A DNA stretch of 64,000 bases from positions 370,070 through 434,069 of the forward strand of contig NZ_LR735026.1 in the NCBI RefSeq assembly GCF_900009265.2, given 5' to 3'. Each line of letters starts with the position of its first letter. Within the stretch, counting starts at the first letter, position 1. Source of the DNA: Planktothrix paucivesiculata PCC 9631. Lineage in GTDB: Bacteria > Cyanobacteriota > Cyanobacteriia > Cyanobacteriales > Microcoleaceae. This document shows positions 45,804 through 54,594 of the stretch, piece after piece. Made by a program: the position numbers and the translations under genes. The notes under the pieces were generated by a model that ran no database searches, was not told the origin of the DNA, and worked only from the letters and a program-made list of their open reading frames with translations.

Positions 45804-46844
45804 ATGATAAATTTACCTTTGTTGAAACAGCGTGGATTACGTCTTTTAACTGGACGTAAAACCTATAAAGATTTATCAGATAAAAAATGGACTCTTTGCG
45901 CGGCTGAGAGTTCAATTTCTCCCCCAGCAATTTATTTACCTGGAGAACTCAATAAAGTTACCGGTGTCGCCGAACAAACGACATATGAGAATGAATTGCG
46001 GCGCATACAAGGAGGTCTGACTCAACACGCAGCAACAACTGCTTATCGCTTGAGAAATGTAGAAATTCATAATGGATATATTTATAAAGGGGCGATGAAA
46101 TTACCCTTAACAACAACAAAAGAATCTTGGTTTAATCAAGATAAAACAGAATATATTTCTGAAGCAGCACTCGCTTGTACGTTATATGGAAACCGTTATT
46201 TTGGTCATTGGATGACCGATGATCTGATCTTAAATTTGGCGGCGAGAGAATTAGGAATGGCGGTGAGAACTTCTGAGAAACTGAGTCCGAATCAAATTGA
46301 ATATAGTCATCTTTTTGAGATTAATTCAACACCTGTTACCCACGCTAAATTTAAGGAATTGATCATTATTGAAGATTATGCACAAAATCAATTTAAACGG
46401 CAACGTTATCAATATCTTCGCAATAAAATTAAGCCATTAGGTTCATCTTTAGTTAGTCCAGGGGTGATGTTACTCCGGGGAAAATCAGGGGTTCAGAGAT
46501 GCCTAGTTAATGAGGATAAAATTGCTGAATTTCTCAGGAGTCAAGGTTTTATTATTATCGATCCTGAACAGACACCCGCCGCGGAAATTGTGCGTCAAAT
46601 GGTAGGAACAAAAATGATTATTGGAGTTGAAGGAAGTCAGTTAGCTAATGGATTATTTACGGTAGCAGATAATGGCGTGATTCTCACATTACAACCGCCC
46701 TATCGATTTAATAATGTCTATAAAGGTCGGCTGGATTGTTTGGGAGTTAAGTATGCTTTTGTATTGGGAAAACAAGTTGAGGGGGGCTTTGAAATCAGCA
46801 TCGAAGATTTAGTAAAAACCCTAGAAAAAATTGATTCCAGGTAA
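45804..46844 (+). CDS. Glycosyltransferase family 61-like protein (DUF563)
   Basis: 346 residues. The core YGNRYFGHWMTDDLIL near residue 131, LRGKSGVQRCLVNEDKIAEF near 224, and GTKMIIGVEGSQLANGLF near 269 are typical of GT61/DUF563 enzymes from plants and bacteria. Those transfer pentoses or other sugars to polysaccharides. There is no membrane segment. It follows the GT4-like gene and precedes the convergent malQ. Likely function is surface polysaccharide synthesis, by family resemblance only. Confidence 0.8.
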   Translation: MINLPLLKQRGLRLLTGRKTYKDLSDKKWTLCAAESSISPPAIYLPGELNKVTGVAEQTTYENELRRIQGGLTQHAATTAYRLRNVEIHNGYIYKGAMKLPLTTTKESWFNQDKTEYISEAALACTLYGNRYFGHWMTDDLILNLAARELGMAVRTSEKLSPNQIEYSHLFEINSTPVTHAKFKELIIIEDYAQNQFKRQRYQYLRNKIKPLGSSLVSPGVMLLRGKSGVQRCLVNEDKIAEFLRSQGFIIIDPEQTPAAEIVRQMVGTKMIIGVEGSQLANGLFTVADNGVILTLQPPYRFNNVYKGRLDCLGVKYAFVLGKQVEGGFEISIEDLVKTLEKIDSR

Positions 46845-46876
46845 GGATAATTCATGAATTACCCTTACCCCTATTT

Positions 46877-48385
46877 TTATCGACTATAAAGTTGATTTAA
46901 CTTGAATAAGCGATCGCTTAATTCCTGAGTTAATAATTCCGAACTTTGATAACGCCACCGCCAATTTCCATCATTATGACTGGGATCATTCATTCTTGCA
47001 TCGTGCCCTAAATCAAGAACATCCTGTAAAGGAATAATCGCTAAACTCGCCAGGGAACTTAATGCTAAACGAATCATCACCCAGTTAATATTAGTAATTT
47101 CATCGGGGGAAGAATAGCCTAAATATTCAGCAAAATGTTGTTTTTCTTTTGCCGTTGCAGTTTCCCACCAACCAATAGTTGTATCATTATCATGGGTTCC
47201 GGTATAAACTAAACAATTGTGAACATAATTATGGGGAAGATAAACACTATTTGCATCTCCACCAAAGGCAAATTGTAAAATTTTCATCCCCGGGAAATGA
47301 TAATGATCTCGCAATTCTTCAACTTCGGGAGTAATAATTCCCAAATCTTCTGCTAAAATGGGTAAATCACCTAATTGTTGTTTAAGTTCATCAAAAAACT
47401 CATAACCCGGCGCTTTAATCCATTCTCCGTTAATAGCATTTTTTTCACTTCCAGGAACCCGCCAATAGGCTTCAAAAGCTCGAAAATGATCAATCCGAAC
47501 ATAATCTGCATATTCCAGGGTAGCTTTAAATCGTTCAATCCACCAAGCAAATTTGGTGTTTTGTAGTTCTTCCCAATTATAAATCGGATTCCCCCATAAT
47601 TGACCCGTTTCACTAAAGAAATCCGGCGGAACTCCAGCAATATAAAGGGGTTCTAAGGTTTCAGAATTGAGTTGAAATAGATGGGAATTTGACCAAACTT
47701 CCACACTATTATAACATACATAAATAGAAATATCCCCAATAATTTTTATCCCTTTTTCATTGGCATATTGACGCAATTTTTCCCATTGTTTAAAGAAAAT
47801 AAATTGCAGAAATTTTTGATAGGTTATGGATTCTTTTAATACTTCACTCTTGGCTTTTAACGCCTCGGGATCTCGATGGGCTAAAGCGGGTTCCCAATAA
47901 TTCCACGATTGACCTTCATGGGCTTCTAATAAAGCCATAAATAAGGCATAATCATCTAACCAAGAGGCGTGTTTTTGACAAAAGGCTACAAAGGCAGGAT
48001 TAGGTTTTTCTTCTAACTGTTGTTGAAAGCGAGTGTAGGCTTTTTTGAGATATAATGTTTTGTGGGGAACAACAGTTTCAAAATTAACCTTGCTAGAATC
48101 TTGAGTTTCTAAGGGGATAATTTCTGGTAATTCTAATAATTCTTCTTGGGCTAATTCTTCTAAACTAATCATTAATGGATTACCCGCAAAGGTGCTATAA
48201 TTCATAATATAAGGAGAATGTTCTTCTCCCGTTGGGCCTAGGGGTAAGATCTGCCATAATTTATAACCACTTCGCTGTAAAAAATCAATGAATTCATAGG
48301 CGGATTTTCCGAGATCTCCAATTCCGTGTTGACTCGGAAAAGAGGTAGGATGCAGTAAAATTCCACTGGAACGTTCAAATAACAT
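46877..48385 (-). CDS. malQ: 4-alpha-glucanotransferase (amylomaltase)
   Basis: A 502-residue GH77 enzyme transferring alpha-1,4-glucan segments in glycogen or maltodextrin metabolism. The catalytic residues are seen in YVRIDHFRAFEAYWRVP (nucleophile Asp), ILAEDLG (acid/base Glu) and YTGTHDNDTTIGWWE (stabilising Asp). The N-terminal SGILLHPTSFPSQHGIGDLG is family-specific. It is a single gene with an ATG start. Cyanobacterial malQ usually serves glycogen breakdown. Confidence 0.97.
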   Translation of the reverse strand: MLFERSSGILLHPTSFPSQHGIGDLGKSAYEFIDFLQRSGYKLWQILPLGPTGEEHSPYIMNYSTFAGNPLMISLEELAQEELLELPEIIPLETQDSSKVNFETVVPHKTLYLKKAYTRFQQQLEEKPNPAFVAFCQKHASWLDDYALFMALLEAHEGQSWNYWEPALAHRDPEALKAKSEVLKESITYQKFLQFIFFKQWEKLRQYANEKGIKIIGDISIYVCYNSVEVWSNSHLFQLNSETLEPLYIAGVPPDFFSETGQLWGNPIYNWEELQNTKFAWWIERFKATLEYADYVRIDHFRAFEAYWRVPGSEKNAINGEWIKAPGYEFFDELKQQLGDLPILAEDLGIITPEVEELRDHYHFPGMKILQFAFGGDANSVYLPHNYVHNCLVYTGTHDNDTTIGWWETATAKEKQHFAEYLGYSSPDEITNINWVMIRLALSSLASLAIIPLQDVLDLGHDARMNDPSHNDGNWRWRYQSSELLTQELSDRLFKLNQLYSR

Positions 48386-48621
48386 CGCAATATTGGATTA
48401 ATTTTTCACTTTTATAAAAGTACCATAGATTCAAACCCATAGCATCTTTCTCACGATAGGTAACTACCGAACTGGAAATAGAGATGACCTATCCCCCGGT
48501 CGAGATGTGCCAAGGGTTTCGGTTGTTTAAACAGGAAATTAATTGAAATTCCGGTTACTGCTACTCAGGAATAGATATGATTAAATCAGTAGTATTTCAA
48601 TAAACAGACTCGGTGAAATTT

Positions 48622-49098
48622 ATGATTAAATTGCCTGATCATTTCCATTCTTTTTTATTAACGGGTTGTTTGGGGATCGGAGGTGTTTTTTTATCCCTAT
48701 CTTCGGTTTATGCTCAAGATCCGATTGATATTCCAGTTCCCGTAACTGAGGGAACTCCCGCCCAAACCTATACCCCCGGAGCTTGGCAACCCGTCGCCAG
48801 AATTAATCCTAATCAACCCGTAACGGTGAGCATTGTGAATCAAACCGGATATAATTTAGAAACGGGATTAACCACCGGAAAAACGAATTCTCAAATTGCT
48901 CCTGGGGGCAGTTTTACTATCAATAATGTCCCTGGTAATTCTCATATTGTGATTAATTCTATAGCCAGAGCCGCCGTTCTGGATTATAGAATTGATGTAC
49001 AGGATAATGTGGTTAATGTGACGGTAAAAACTGCTGCTGGTGTCGCCGGAGATAATGCGATTAATATTCAAGATACCGGGGCAATTTATATTTATTAA
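48622..49098 (+). CDS. Secreted hypothetical protein
   Basis: About 158 residues. The N-terminal hydrophobic stretch (LLTGCLGIGGVFLSLSSVYA, cleavage near AQD, residue 36) is a signal peptide. The mature part is beta-rich, with ARINPNQPVTVSIVNQTGYN followed by alternating hydrophobic strands and many Val, Ile and Asn residues. It looks like a small secreted beta-sandwich. Start ATG 48622 has GGTGA six bases upstream; a GTG at 48613 would add three residues. No function is recognised. Confidence 0.65.
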   Translation: MIKLPDHFHSFLLTGCLGIGGVFLSLSSVYAQDPIDIPVPVTEGTPAQTYTPGAWQPVARINPNQPVTVSIVNQTGYNLETGLTTGKTNSQIAPGGSFTINNVPGNSHIVINSIARAAVLDYRIDVQDNVVNVTVKTAAGVAGDNAINIQDTGAIYIY

Positions 49099-49288
49099 TC
49101 GCTCTCAAAAATTCCGGTCGTAGTGAGCCCGACCGGGCTCTATTAAATTTGGGTTAATGTGGGTGGGTCATGAGTTGACGATTGCACCATGATTCGGTAT
49201 GAATATTAAAGGAGTGAATAAAAAACTATCAGAATAAAAATTAATTCTTGTAGTTTGAGTGATCATTAAACTGTTTTAGGGGATAAAA

Positions 49289-50224
49289 ATGCGAATTTTA
49301 ATCATGGGTGGAACCCGATTTATTGGGGTTTATTTAACTAAAATCTTAGTTGAACAAGGGCATGAAGTTGTTCTATTTAATCGAGGTAAAAAACCTGCAC
49401 CCGTTGAAGGGATTCAACAAATTCATGGCGATCGCACCGATGCTAACCAAATTCAAGAAAAACTTGCTAACCAACAATTTGATGCCATTTTTGATAATAA
49501 TGGACGAGAACTTAATGATACAAAACCCCTAGCAGATTTATTCAAAGATCGGGTGCAACATTTTGTTTATATGAGTTCGGCCGGAGTATATTTAAAATCC
49601 GATCAAATGCCCCATATTGAAGGGGATGCTACTGACCCGAAAAGTCGTCATTTAGGCAAATACGAAACCGAGAGTTATTTGCAGGCTCAAAATTTACCTT
49701 GGACATCAATTCGCCCTACCTATATTTATGGGCCATTGAATTATAATCCCTTAGAATCATGGTTTTTTGATCGGATTGTGGCGGGTCGTCCAATTCCAAT
49801 TCCGGGGAATGGATTTCACCTTACCCAGTTAGGTCATGTTAAGGATTTAGCAACCGCAATGGCCGCGGTTTTAGGGAATCAAAAAGCCATTGGTCAGGTG
49901 TATAATATCTCAGGAGAACGTTATGTTACCTTCGATGGTTTAGCCAAAGCTTGCGCTATTGCTGCGGGGAAATCCTTAGATTCATTTAAACTAATTCATT
50001 ATGATCCTAAACAGTTTGATTTTGGCAAACGGAAAGCATTTCCCATGCGAGTCCAACACTTTTTTGCTGATGTGCATAAAGCCATACAGGATTTAAACTG
50101 GAAACCCGAATTTGATTTAATTTCTGGTTTAAAAGATTCTTTTGAAAATGATTATTTACCCAGAGGATTAGATCAAACAGAAGTTGATTTTTCAACGGAT
50201 GATGAAATTATCGCAAGTCATTAA
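49289..50224 (+). CDS. NAD-dependent epimerase-like protein, CSP41-like
   Basis: 311 residues, an atypical short-chain dehydrogenase. The N-terminal Rossmann motif is MRILIMGGTRFIGVYLTKIL (GGTRFIG). The YETE segment in GKYETESYL replaces the usual YxxxK. The C-terminal KRKAFPMRVQHFFADVHKA resembles plant CSP41 RNA-binding proteins of chloroplasts and their cyanobacterial homologues. The ATG has AGGGG about 9 bases upstream. It may be RNA-binding, redox-related or both; no substrate is evident. Confidence 0.83.
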   Translation: MRILIMGGTRFIGVYLTKILVEQGHEVVLFNRGKKPAPVEGIQQIHGDRTDANQIQEKLANQQFDAIFDNNGRELNDTKPLADLFKDRVQHFVYMSSAGVYLKSDQMPHIEGDATDPKSRHLGKYETESYLQAQNLPWTSIRPTYIYGPLNYNPLESWFFDRIVAGRPIPIPGNGFHLTQLGHVKDLATAMAAVLGNQKAIGQVYNISGERYVTFDGLAKACAIAAGKSLDSFKLIHYDPKQFDFGKRKAFPMRVQHFFADVHKAIQDLNWKPEFDLISGLKDSFENDYLPRGLDQTEVDFSTDDEIIASH

Positions 50225-50308
50225 TTGGGTTTATTAATACCGCGATTCTTTACCTATTCCCCACCGATATCAAGGATTGCTGAAAACCCCTGATAATAAC
50301 CTCAATTA

Positions 50309-50350
50309 TATCCCCCTAAACTACCGTTAAAAAGGCGGATTAGGGGGATA
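50309..50350. repeat. Dispersed palindrome (ATCCC..CCTAA family)
   Basis: Perfect 11-bp arms TATCCCCCTAA and TTAGGGGGATA with a 20-nt loop lie between the CSP41-like and kinase genes. The arms match those near 12049 and 6520. The remaining intergenic bases (50225-50431) show no gene. Confidence 0.75.
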
Positions 50351-50431
50351 TATTCCCAATTGCCGATTCCCTGCTATAAAATAAACCTAGGCGTGATTCA
50401 GCGCTTAATATTAGCAATCATAATCGGGGAT

Positions 50432-52600
50432 ATGCTGGGAACCACACTAGGCGGACGCTACCACATTTTGCAATCCTTGGGGGGTGGAGGATTTGCACGC
50501 ACCTACTTGGCGGAAGATCGTCAACTTCCCGATCGCCATCAATGTGTGGTTAAACAACTCAAACCCCACACCACAAACCCCACAACATTACAAATTGCCC
50601 GGCGTTTATTTGAAACAGAAGCGCAAGTTTTATATCGTTTAGGACATCACGAACAAATTCCCCAGTTATTCGCTTTTTTTGAAGAAGATCAAGAATTTTA
50701 TCTAGTTCAAGAATTTATTGAAGGTCATGATTTAACTCAAGAATTAATCCCTAATTTCTCTGTTTCCCCGACCCTGCCGCCTCCTGATCCTTCCATTCAT
50801 TCGAGTTTGACTCAAGTTCTCCCGAATACGTCTAAAGGCGGTTTAAATGAATCGGAAACGATTATCTTATTACAGGATATTTTAAAAATATTAGATTTTG
50901 TCCATCAGCAAAATGTTATTCACCGGGATATTAGTCCTAAAAATATAATTCGACGCAAAAAAGATCATCAATTAGTTTTAATTGATTTTGGAGCGGTGAA
51001 ACAGATTACAACCCAAATGTTAAATGCTCCAGGCCAGAGTGGTTTGAGTGTGGGGATTGGAACACCCGGTTATATGCCCGGTGAACAAGCTCGGGGAAAT
51101 CCTAAACCCAGTAGTGATATTTATGCGGTGGGAATGATCGGGATTCAAGCATTAACTGGAATTACGCCGCATCAGTTACAAATTGATCCCGATACGGAGG
51201 AAATTATTTGGCAAAATCAAGGGAGTGTGAGTCCAGAATTTGCTGAAGTTTTAAATAAAATGATCCGGTATGATTTTCGAGAACGATATGGGTCAGCCAG
51301 GGAAGCATTAGAAGCTATAAAAAGTTTAAATAAACCCAATATAGCAACGGTTCCAGCTTTTAACTATTGGCTTAATCCTTTAAAAATTCAGCCCAAAAAA
51401 ACAAAAATTTATTTGACTATAATGGCAACGTTGGGATTAATAGGATTGGGGACGGGAACCGGACTTTATTTATGGTCTTCTCTGAAATCTTCTAATGCAA
51501 TAGAACTCTATAACCAAGGAAATACTTTATCTCAATTAAACCGTTATCCAGAGGCTTTAAGACGTTATGATCAGGCCCTAGATTTAAACCCAACTTATAA
51601 AGAAGTCTGGAATAATAAAGCTAAAATTTTATATAAATTAGAAGAATATTCCCAAGCTCAGGAAGCCTATGATAAAGCGATTCAAATTGATCCGAATTAT
51701 ACTGAATCTTGGATCGGTCGAGGAAAAGTTATGACTGCTTTGGGAAAGTATGCGGATGCTTTAACAGCTTTTGAACAGGCGATTGAACAAAATCCAGATG
51801 AGGTGGAAGCTTGGCTAGGAAAAGGCGATGTTTTAGTTAACTTAAAACGCTATGAAGAAGCAATTCAATCTTATCAAGTGGTTTTAGAGCAGCTTCCTGA
51901 TTCCTTTGAAGCCTTATCTAAAACGGGAAAAACCTATCATGATTTAGAAGATTATAAAAATGCTTTTAAATTTTATGATCAAGCGGTTAAAGTTAAACCG
52001 AATGATCCGAATGCGTGGTATCACCGAGGGAATGCTTTAATGCAACTTAAACGCTATGAAGAAGCGACAGATTCCTACGATAAGGCGGTGCGTTTTAATC
52101 CTAATTTTTCCGCCGCTTGGTATAGTCACGGTCAGGGATTATTAAAACAAGATAGGACAAAAGAAGCTGTTGAATCGTTTGAAAAAGCGGTTAATCTTCA
52201 ACCCAATGATTATCAATCTTGGTATAATTTAGGATGGTCATTGCATCAACTTAAACGCTATGAAGAAGCAATTTCCGCCTATGATGAAGCCTTAAAAATT
52301 AAACACAATGATCATTATTTAGCTTGGTATAATCGAGGGAATGCTTTATATAATTTAGGGGATTATCAAGGGGCGATCGCTTCCTATGATCAGGCAACTA
52401 TTCAACAAATTGATCATGAAGAATCTTGGTACAGTCGGGGTAATGCTTTAGCGAATTTAAAGCAATATCCCGAAGCTATTTCTTCATATCAAAAAGCCTT
52501 AGAATATAGTCCAGATTATCCAGCCGCAAAGGAAGCGAAAGAAAAGATAGAACAACAAATTGAAGTCTTAAATAACCCAACAGATTCTACGAACCCGTAG
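50432..52600 (+). CDS. Serine/threonine protein kinase with TPR tail
   Basis: About 722 residues. A kinase domain spans about 10-285: LGGGGFARTYLAE is the glycine loop, CVVKQL holds the ATP lysine, HRDISPKNII is the catalytic loop and LIDFGAVKQI the DFG motif. A single membrane helix lies near 325-350 (IYLTIMATLGLIGLGTGTGL). About ten TPR units follow outside (AYDKAIQIDPNYTESW and repeats). The catalytic loop has Ser where most kinases have Lys. Start ATG 50432 gives the cyanobacterial-typical MLGTTLGGRYHIL. A TTG at 50360 would add 24 residues that lack family resemblance. Confidence 0.9.
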   Translation: MLGTTLGGRYHILQSLGGGGFARTYLAEDRQLPDRHQCVVKQLKPHTTNPTTLQIARRLFETEAQVLYRLGHHEQIPQLFAFFEEDQEFYLVQEFIEGHDLTQELIPNFSVSPTLPPPDPSIHSSLTQVLPNTSKGGLNESETIILLQDILKILDFVHQQNVIHRDISPKNIIRRKKDHQLVLIDFGAVKQITTQMLNAPGQSGLSVGIGTPGYMPGEQARGNPKPSSDIYAVGMIGIQALTGITPHQLQIDPDTEEIIWQNQGSVSPEFAEVLNKMIRYDFRERYGSAREALEAIKSLNKPNIATVPAFNYWLNPLKIQPKKTKIYLTIMATLGLIGLGTGTGLYLWSSLKSSNAIELYNQGNTLSQLNRYPEALRRYDQALDLNPTYKEVWNNKAKILYKLEEYSQAQEAYDKAIQIDPNYTESWIGRGKVMTALGKYADALTAFEQAIEQNPDEVEAWLGKGDVLVNLKRYEEAIQSYQVVLEQLPDSFEALSKTGKTYHDLEDYKNAFKFYDQAVKVKPNDPNAWYHRGNALMQLKRYEEATDSYDKAVRFNPNFSAAWYSHGQGLLKQDRTKEAVESFEKAVNLQPNDYQSWYNLGWSLHQLKRYEEAISAYDEALKIKHNDHYLAWYNRGNALYNLGDYQGAIASYDQATIQQIDHEESWYSRGNALANLKQYPEAISSYQKALEYSPDYPAAKEAKEKIEQQIEVLNNPTDSTNP

Positions 52601-52615
52601 GATTTTAGACCTTCT

Positions 52616-53032
52616 TTAATCGAATTGCCAATCCACTCGCTCGGCGTGACCCCAAAATGCTTCTAATTTATAGAAATCTCGACCTTCGGGCAACAAAATA
52701 TGGACAATGACATCACCATAATCCATTAAAACCCAGTTACCCTCGTTTTGGCCTTCGACTCTCAGGGGCAACCGTTCTAATTCCATTTCTACTTGGTTTG
52801 AAATTGCCAGAGAAATTGCCCGGAGTTGAGCTTGGGAAAAACCCGTTACAATCACAAAATAATCAGCTAGATAAGATACCTCCGACACGCGCAGTACCAT
52901 AACATTATCCGCCTTCCGGTCATCTGCTGCTCGGGCGGCGACTAGGGCGGTTTCCCGGCTGGTATGCTCATCAACATTGGCGCCAGATATCATTTGCTCA
53001 ACAGCGTATTGGGTTTGGGCGTTATCAACCAT
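52616..53032 (-). CDS. rsfS: Ribosomal silencing factor RsfS
   Basis: A 138-residue Iojap-type protein that binds large subunit protein uL14 and blocks subunit joining in starvation. The core is AARAADDRKADNVMVLRVSEVSYLADYFVIVTG, followed by EGQNEGNWVLMDYGDVIVHILLPEGRDFYKLEAFW, all family-typical. The first 25 residues are a variable extension. It is convergent with the kinase gene and probably independent. Confidence 0.96.
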   Translation of the reverse strand: MVDNAQTQYAVEQMISGANVDEHTSRETALVAARAADDRKADNVMVLRVSEVSYLADYFVIVTGFSQAQLRAISLAISNQVEMELERLPLRVEGQNEGNWVLMDYGDVIVHILLPEGRDFYKLEAFWGHAERVDWQFD

Positions 53033-53143
53033 TCAGTTTTTTTATTCCTCGTATGGAATCAAGGTTAACAATCAAATTTACATCTAGTGATCATTTTAAT
53101 CATTATTTTCGATTTTGGAGGCTGAAGTTAAAGACAAAATCGG

Positions 53144-54382
53144 CTATTCCTGGCTTAACACCTGTTTAAATAACCGTTCATACTGGTCTAAGGCCTGTTC
53201 AATGCCATAATGTTCTTCTGCATATTTTCGCCCGGATTGACCCAAGGCGTCTAATTGTGCGGGATTTTTGTGAAGATCAGTAATCGCCTGGGCTAAACTC
53301 TGGGCATCCTCGGGCGGTACCACAATTCCCCCGCCACTTTTAAGAATCACATCTTTAGCGGTTCCCGTATCAGGAACAGAACCAATAATAGCACAACCAC
53401 TAGCTAATAAAACCGGGATTTTTGACGGTAAATTAAAAGCTGTCACCTGGCGTTTTTGCACCACTAATCCCACATCAGCCGCCGCTAACATCTCCGGTAA
53501 TTTTTCTCGGGGTTCTAGGGGAATTAATATAACATTCTCCGCTTGATGTTCCTGACAGACCTTTTCTAAATTCTGTAACGCCTCCTGTTCCCCGGCAATA
53601 ATAAAAGAGATTTCAGGAATAGGCTCTAATAATTTTGCCGCTTTAATGACTGTTTCTAAACCTTGAGTTAAAGCAATATTTCCAGAATAGAGAACCACAA
53701 ACTTATTCTCAAGTTGATACTTAATCCTAAAAGAATTATTGGTTTTTGATAAAGGTTTAATAAAATTAGTATCTACCCAATTGGGAATATAAACAATTTT
53801 ATCTTTTGGTATCCCGAGTTCGACTAATTTATTAACAAAACCATCCGCAATCACACTAATCCGATTTACCTTTTCATAAGTCAACTGTTCCACAAATTTA
53901 GCCGTTTTAATCACAATACCATTGGGGTTCACCAATTTCACCCGCAGGGCAGCTTCTGACACAATATCCTGAATATTCAAGATCACCGGACAACGGCGCG
54001 CCCCGGCATAAAGACCCACCGGAATACTGACCAATAAAGGCGGAACCGTGGCAAAAATCAGATCAGGACGCCAACCATTAAACGCTTGAACCAAGCTCGT
54101 GGCTATAAAACTACTATCAAGCAGGAGACGATCCAATAATCCCGGTTTCGGGCCACGCACCCAAATATAGCTACGCTGAATCACTACCCCATTCCGTTCT
54201 TCCGTGAGATACAACTTATTTTGGTATCCCGGATAAATCCGACGTTCGGGATAATTGGGCATTCCCGTCACCACCCGCACTTCATGGCCCCGCCTCACCA
54301 GACCCTCGGCGAGTTCGGTCATCAAAGGAGCAATACCAATGGGTTCAGGATGGTAGTTATAAGAGTAAATTAGTATACGCAT
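53144..54382 (-). CDS. Glycosyltransferase family 4 (WcaI-like)
   Basis: 412 residues of GT-B fold. The N-terminal segment MRILIYSYNYHPEPIGIAPL, with later YPERRIYPGYQNK, is typical of the WcaI group of colanic-acid-type transferases. The C-terminal half shows VLYSGNIALTQGLETVIKAA and FNLPSKIPVLLASGCAIIGS. It probably adds a sugar in extracellular polysaccharide synthesis; donor and acceptor are unknown. It stands alone here, with a repeat-rich gap upstream. Confidence 0.87.
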   Translation of the reverse strand: MRILIYSYNYHPEPIGIAPLMTELAEGLVRRGHEVRVVTGMPNYPERRIYPGYQNKLYLTEERNGVVIQRSYIWVRGPKPGLLDRLLLDSSFIATSLVQAFNGWRPDLIFATVPPLLVSIPVGLYAGARRCPVILNIQDIVSEAALRVKLVNPNGIVIKTAKFVEQLTYEKVNRISVIADGFVNKLVELGIPKDKIVYIPNWVDTNFIKPLSKTNNSFRIKYQLENKFVVLYSGNIALTQGLETVIKAAKLLEPIPEISFIIAGEQEALQNLEKVCQEHQAENVILIPLEPREKLPEMLAAADVGLVVQKRQVTAFNLPSKIPVLLASGCAIIGSVPDTGTAKDVILKSGGGIVVPPEDAQSLAQAITDLHKNPAQLDALGQSGRKYAEEHYGIEQALDQYERLFKQVLSQE

Positions 54383-54594
54383 ACGGTGATTGTTTATCAG
54401 TTATCAGTCGTCAGCAGAGAAGTGCCAATAGCCTTTGGCATCGCGCACGCCCGGGCACGTCTGTATCATTCATCAGTTATTAGTTATAGCAGTCCCGTGC
54501 ATGGCGGTGTTTGACTTATACTGATTCAGCCAACCTGACGGCGCAGTTTTTTCCCCTGGTATTCCCTCTAGCCTGCTATATCAATTATCAGTTG
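54383..54594. repeat. Repeat-rich intergenic region
   Basis: 212 bases between two minus-strand genes. It has TTATCAGTTATCAGT-like tandem text at both ends, and near 54425-54445 a variant of the repeat seen at about 3568-3590 (CCAATAGCCTTTGGCAT). I see no gene or terminator. Confidence 0.55.
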
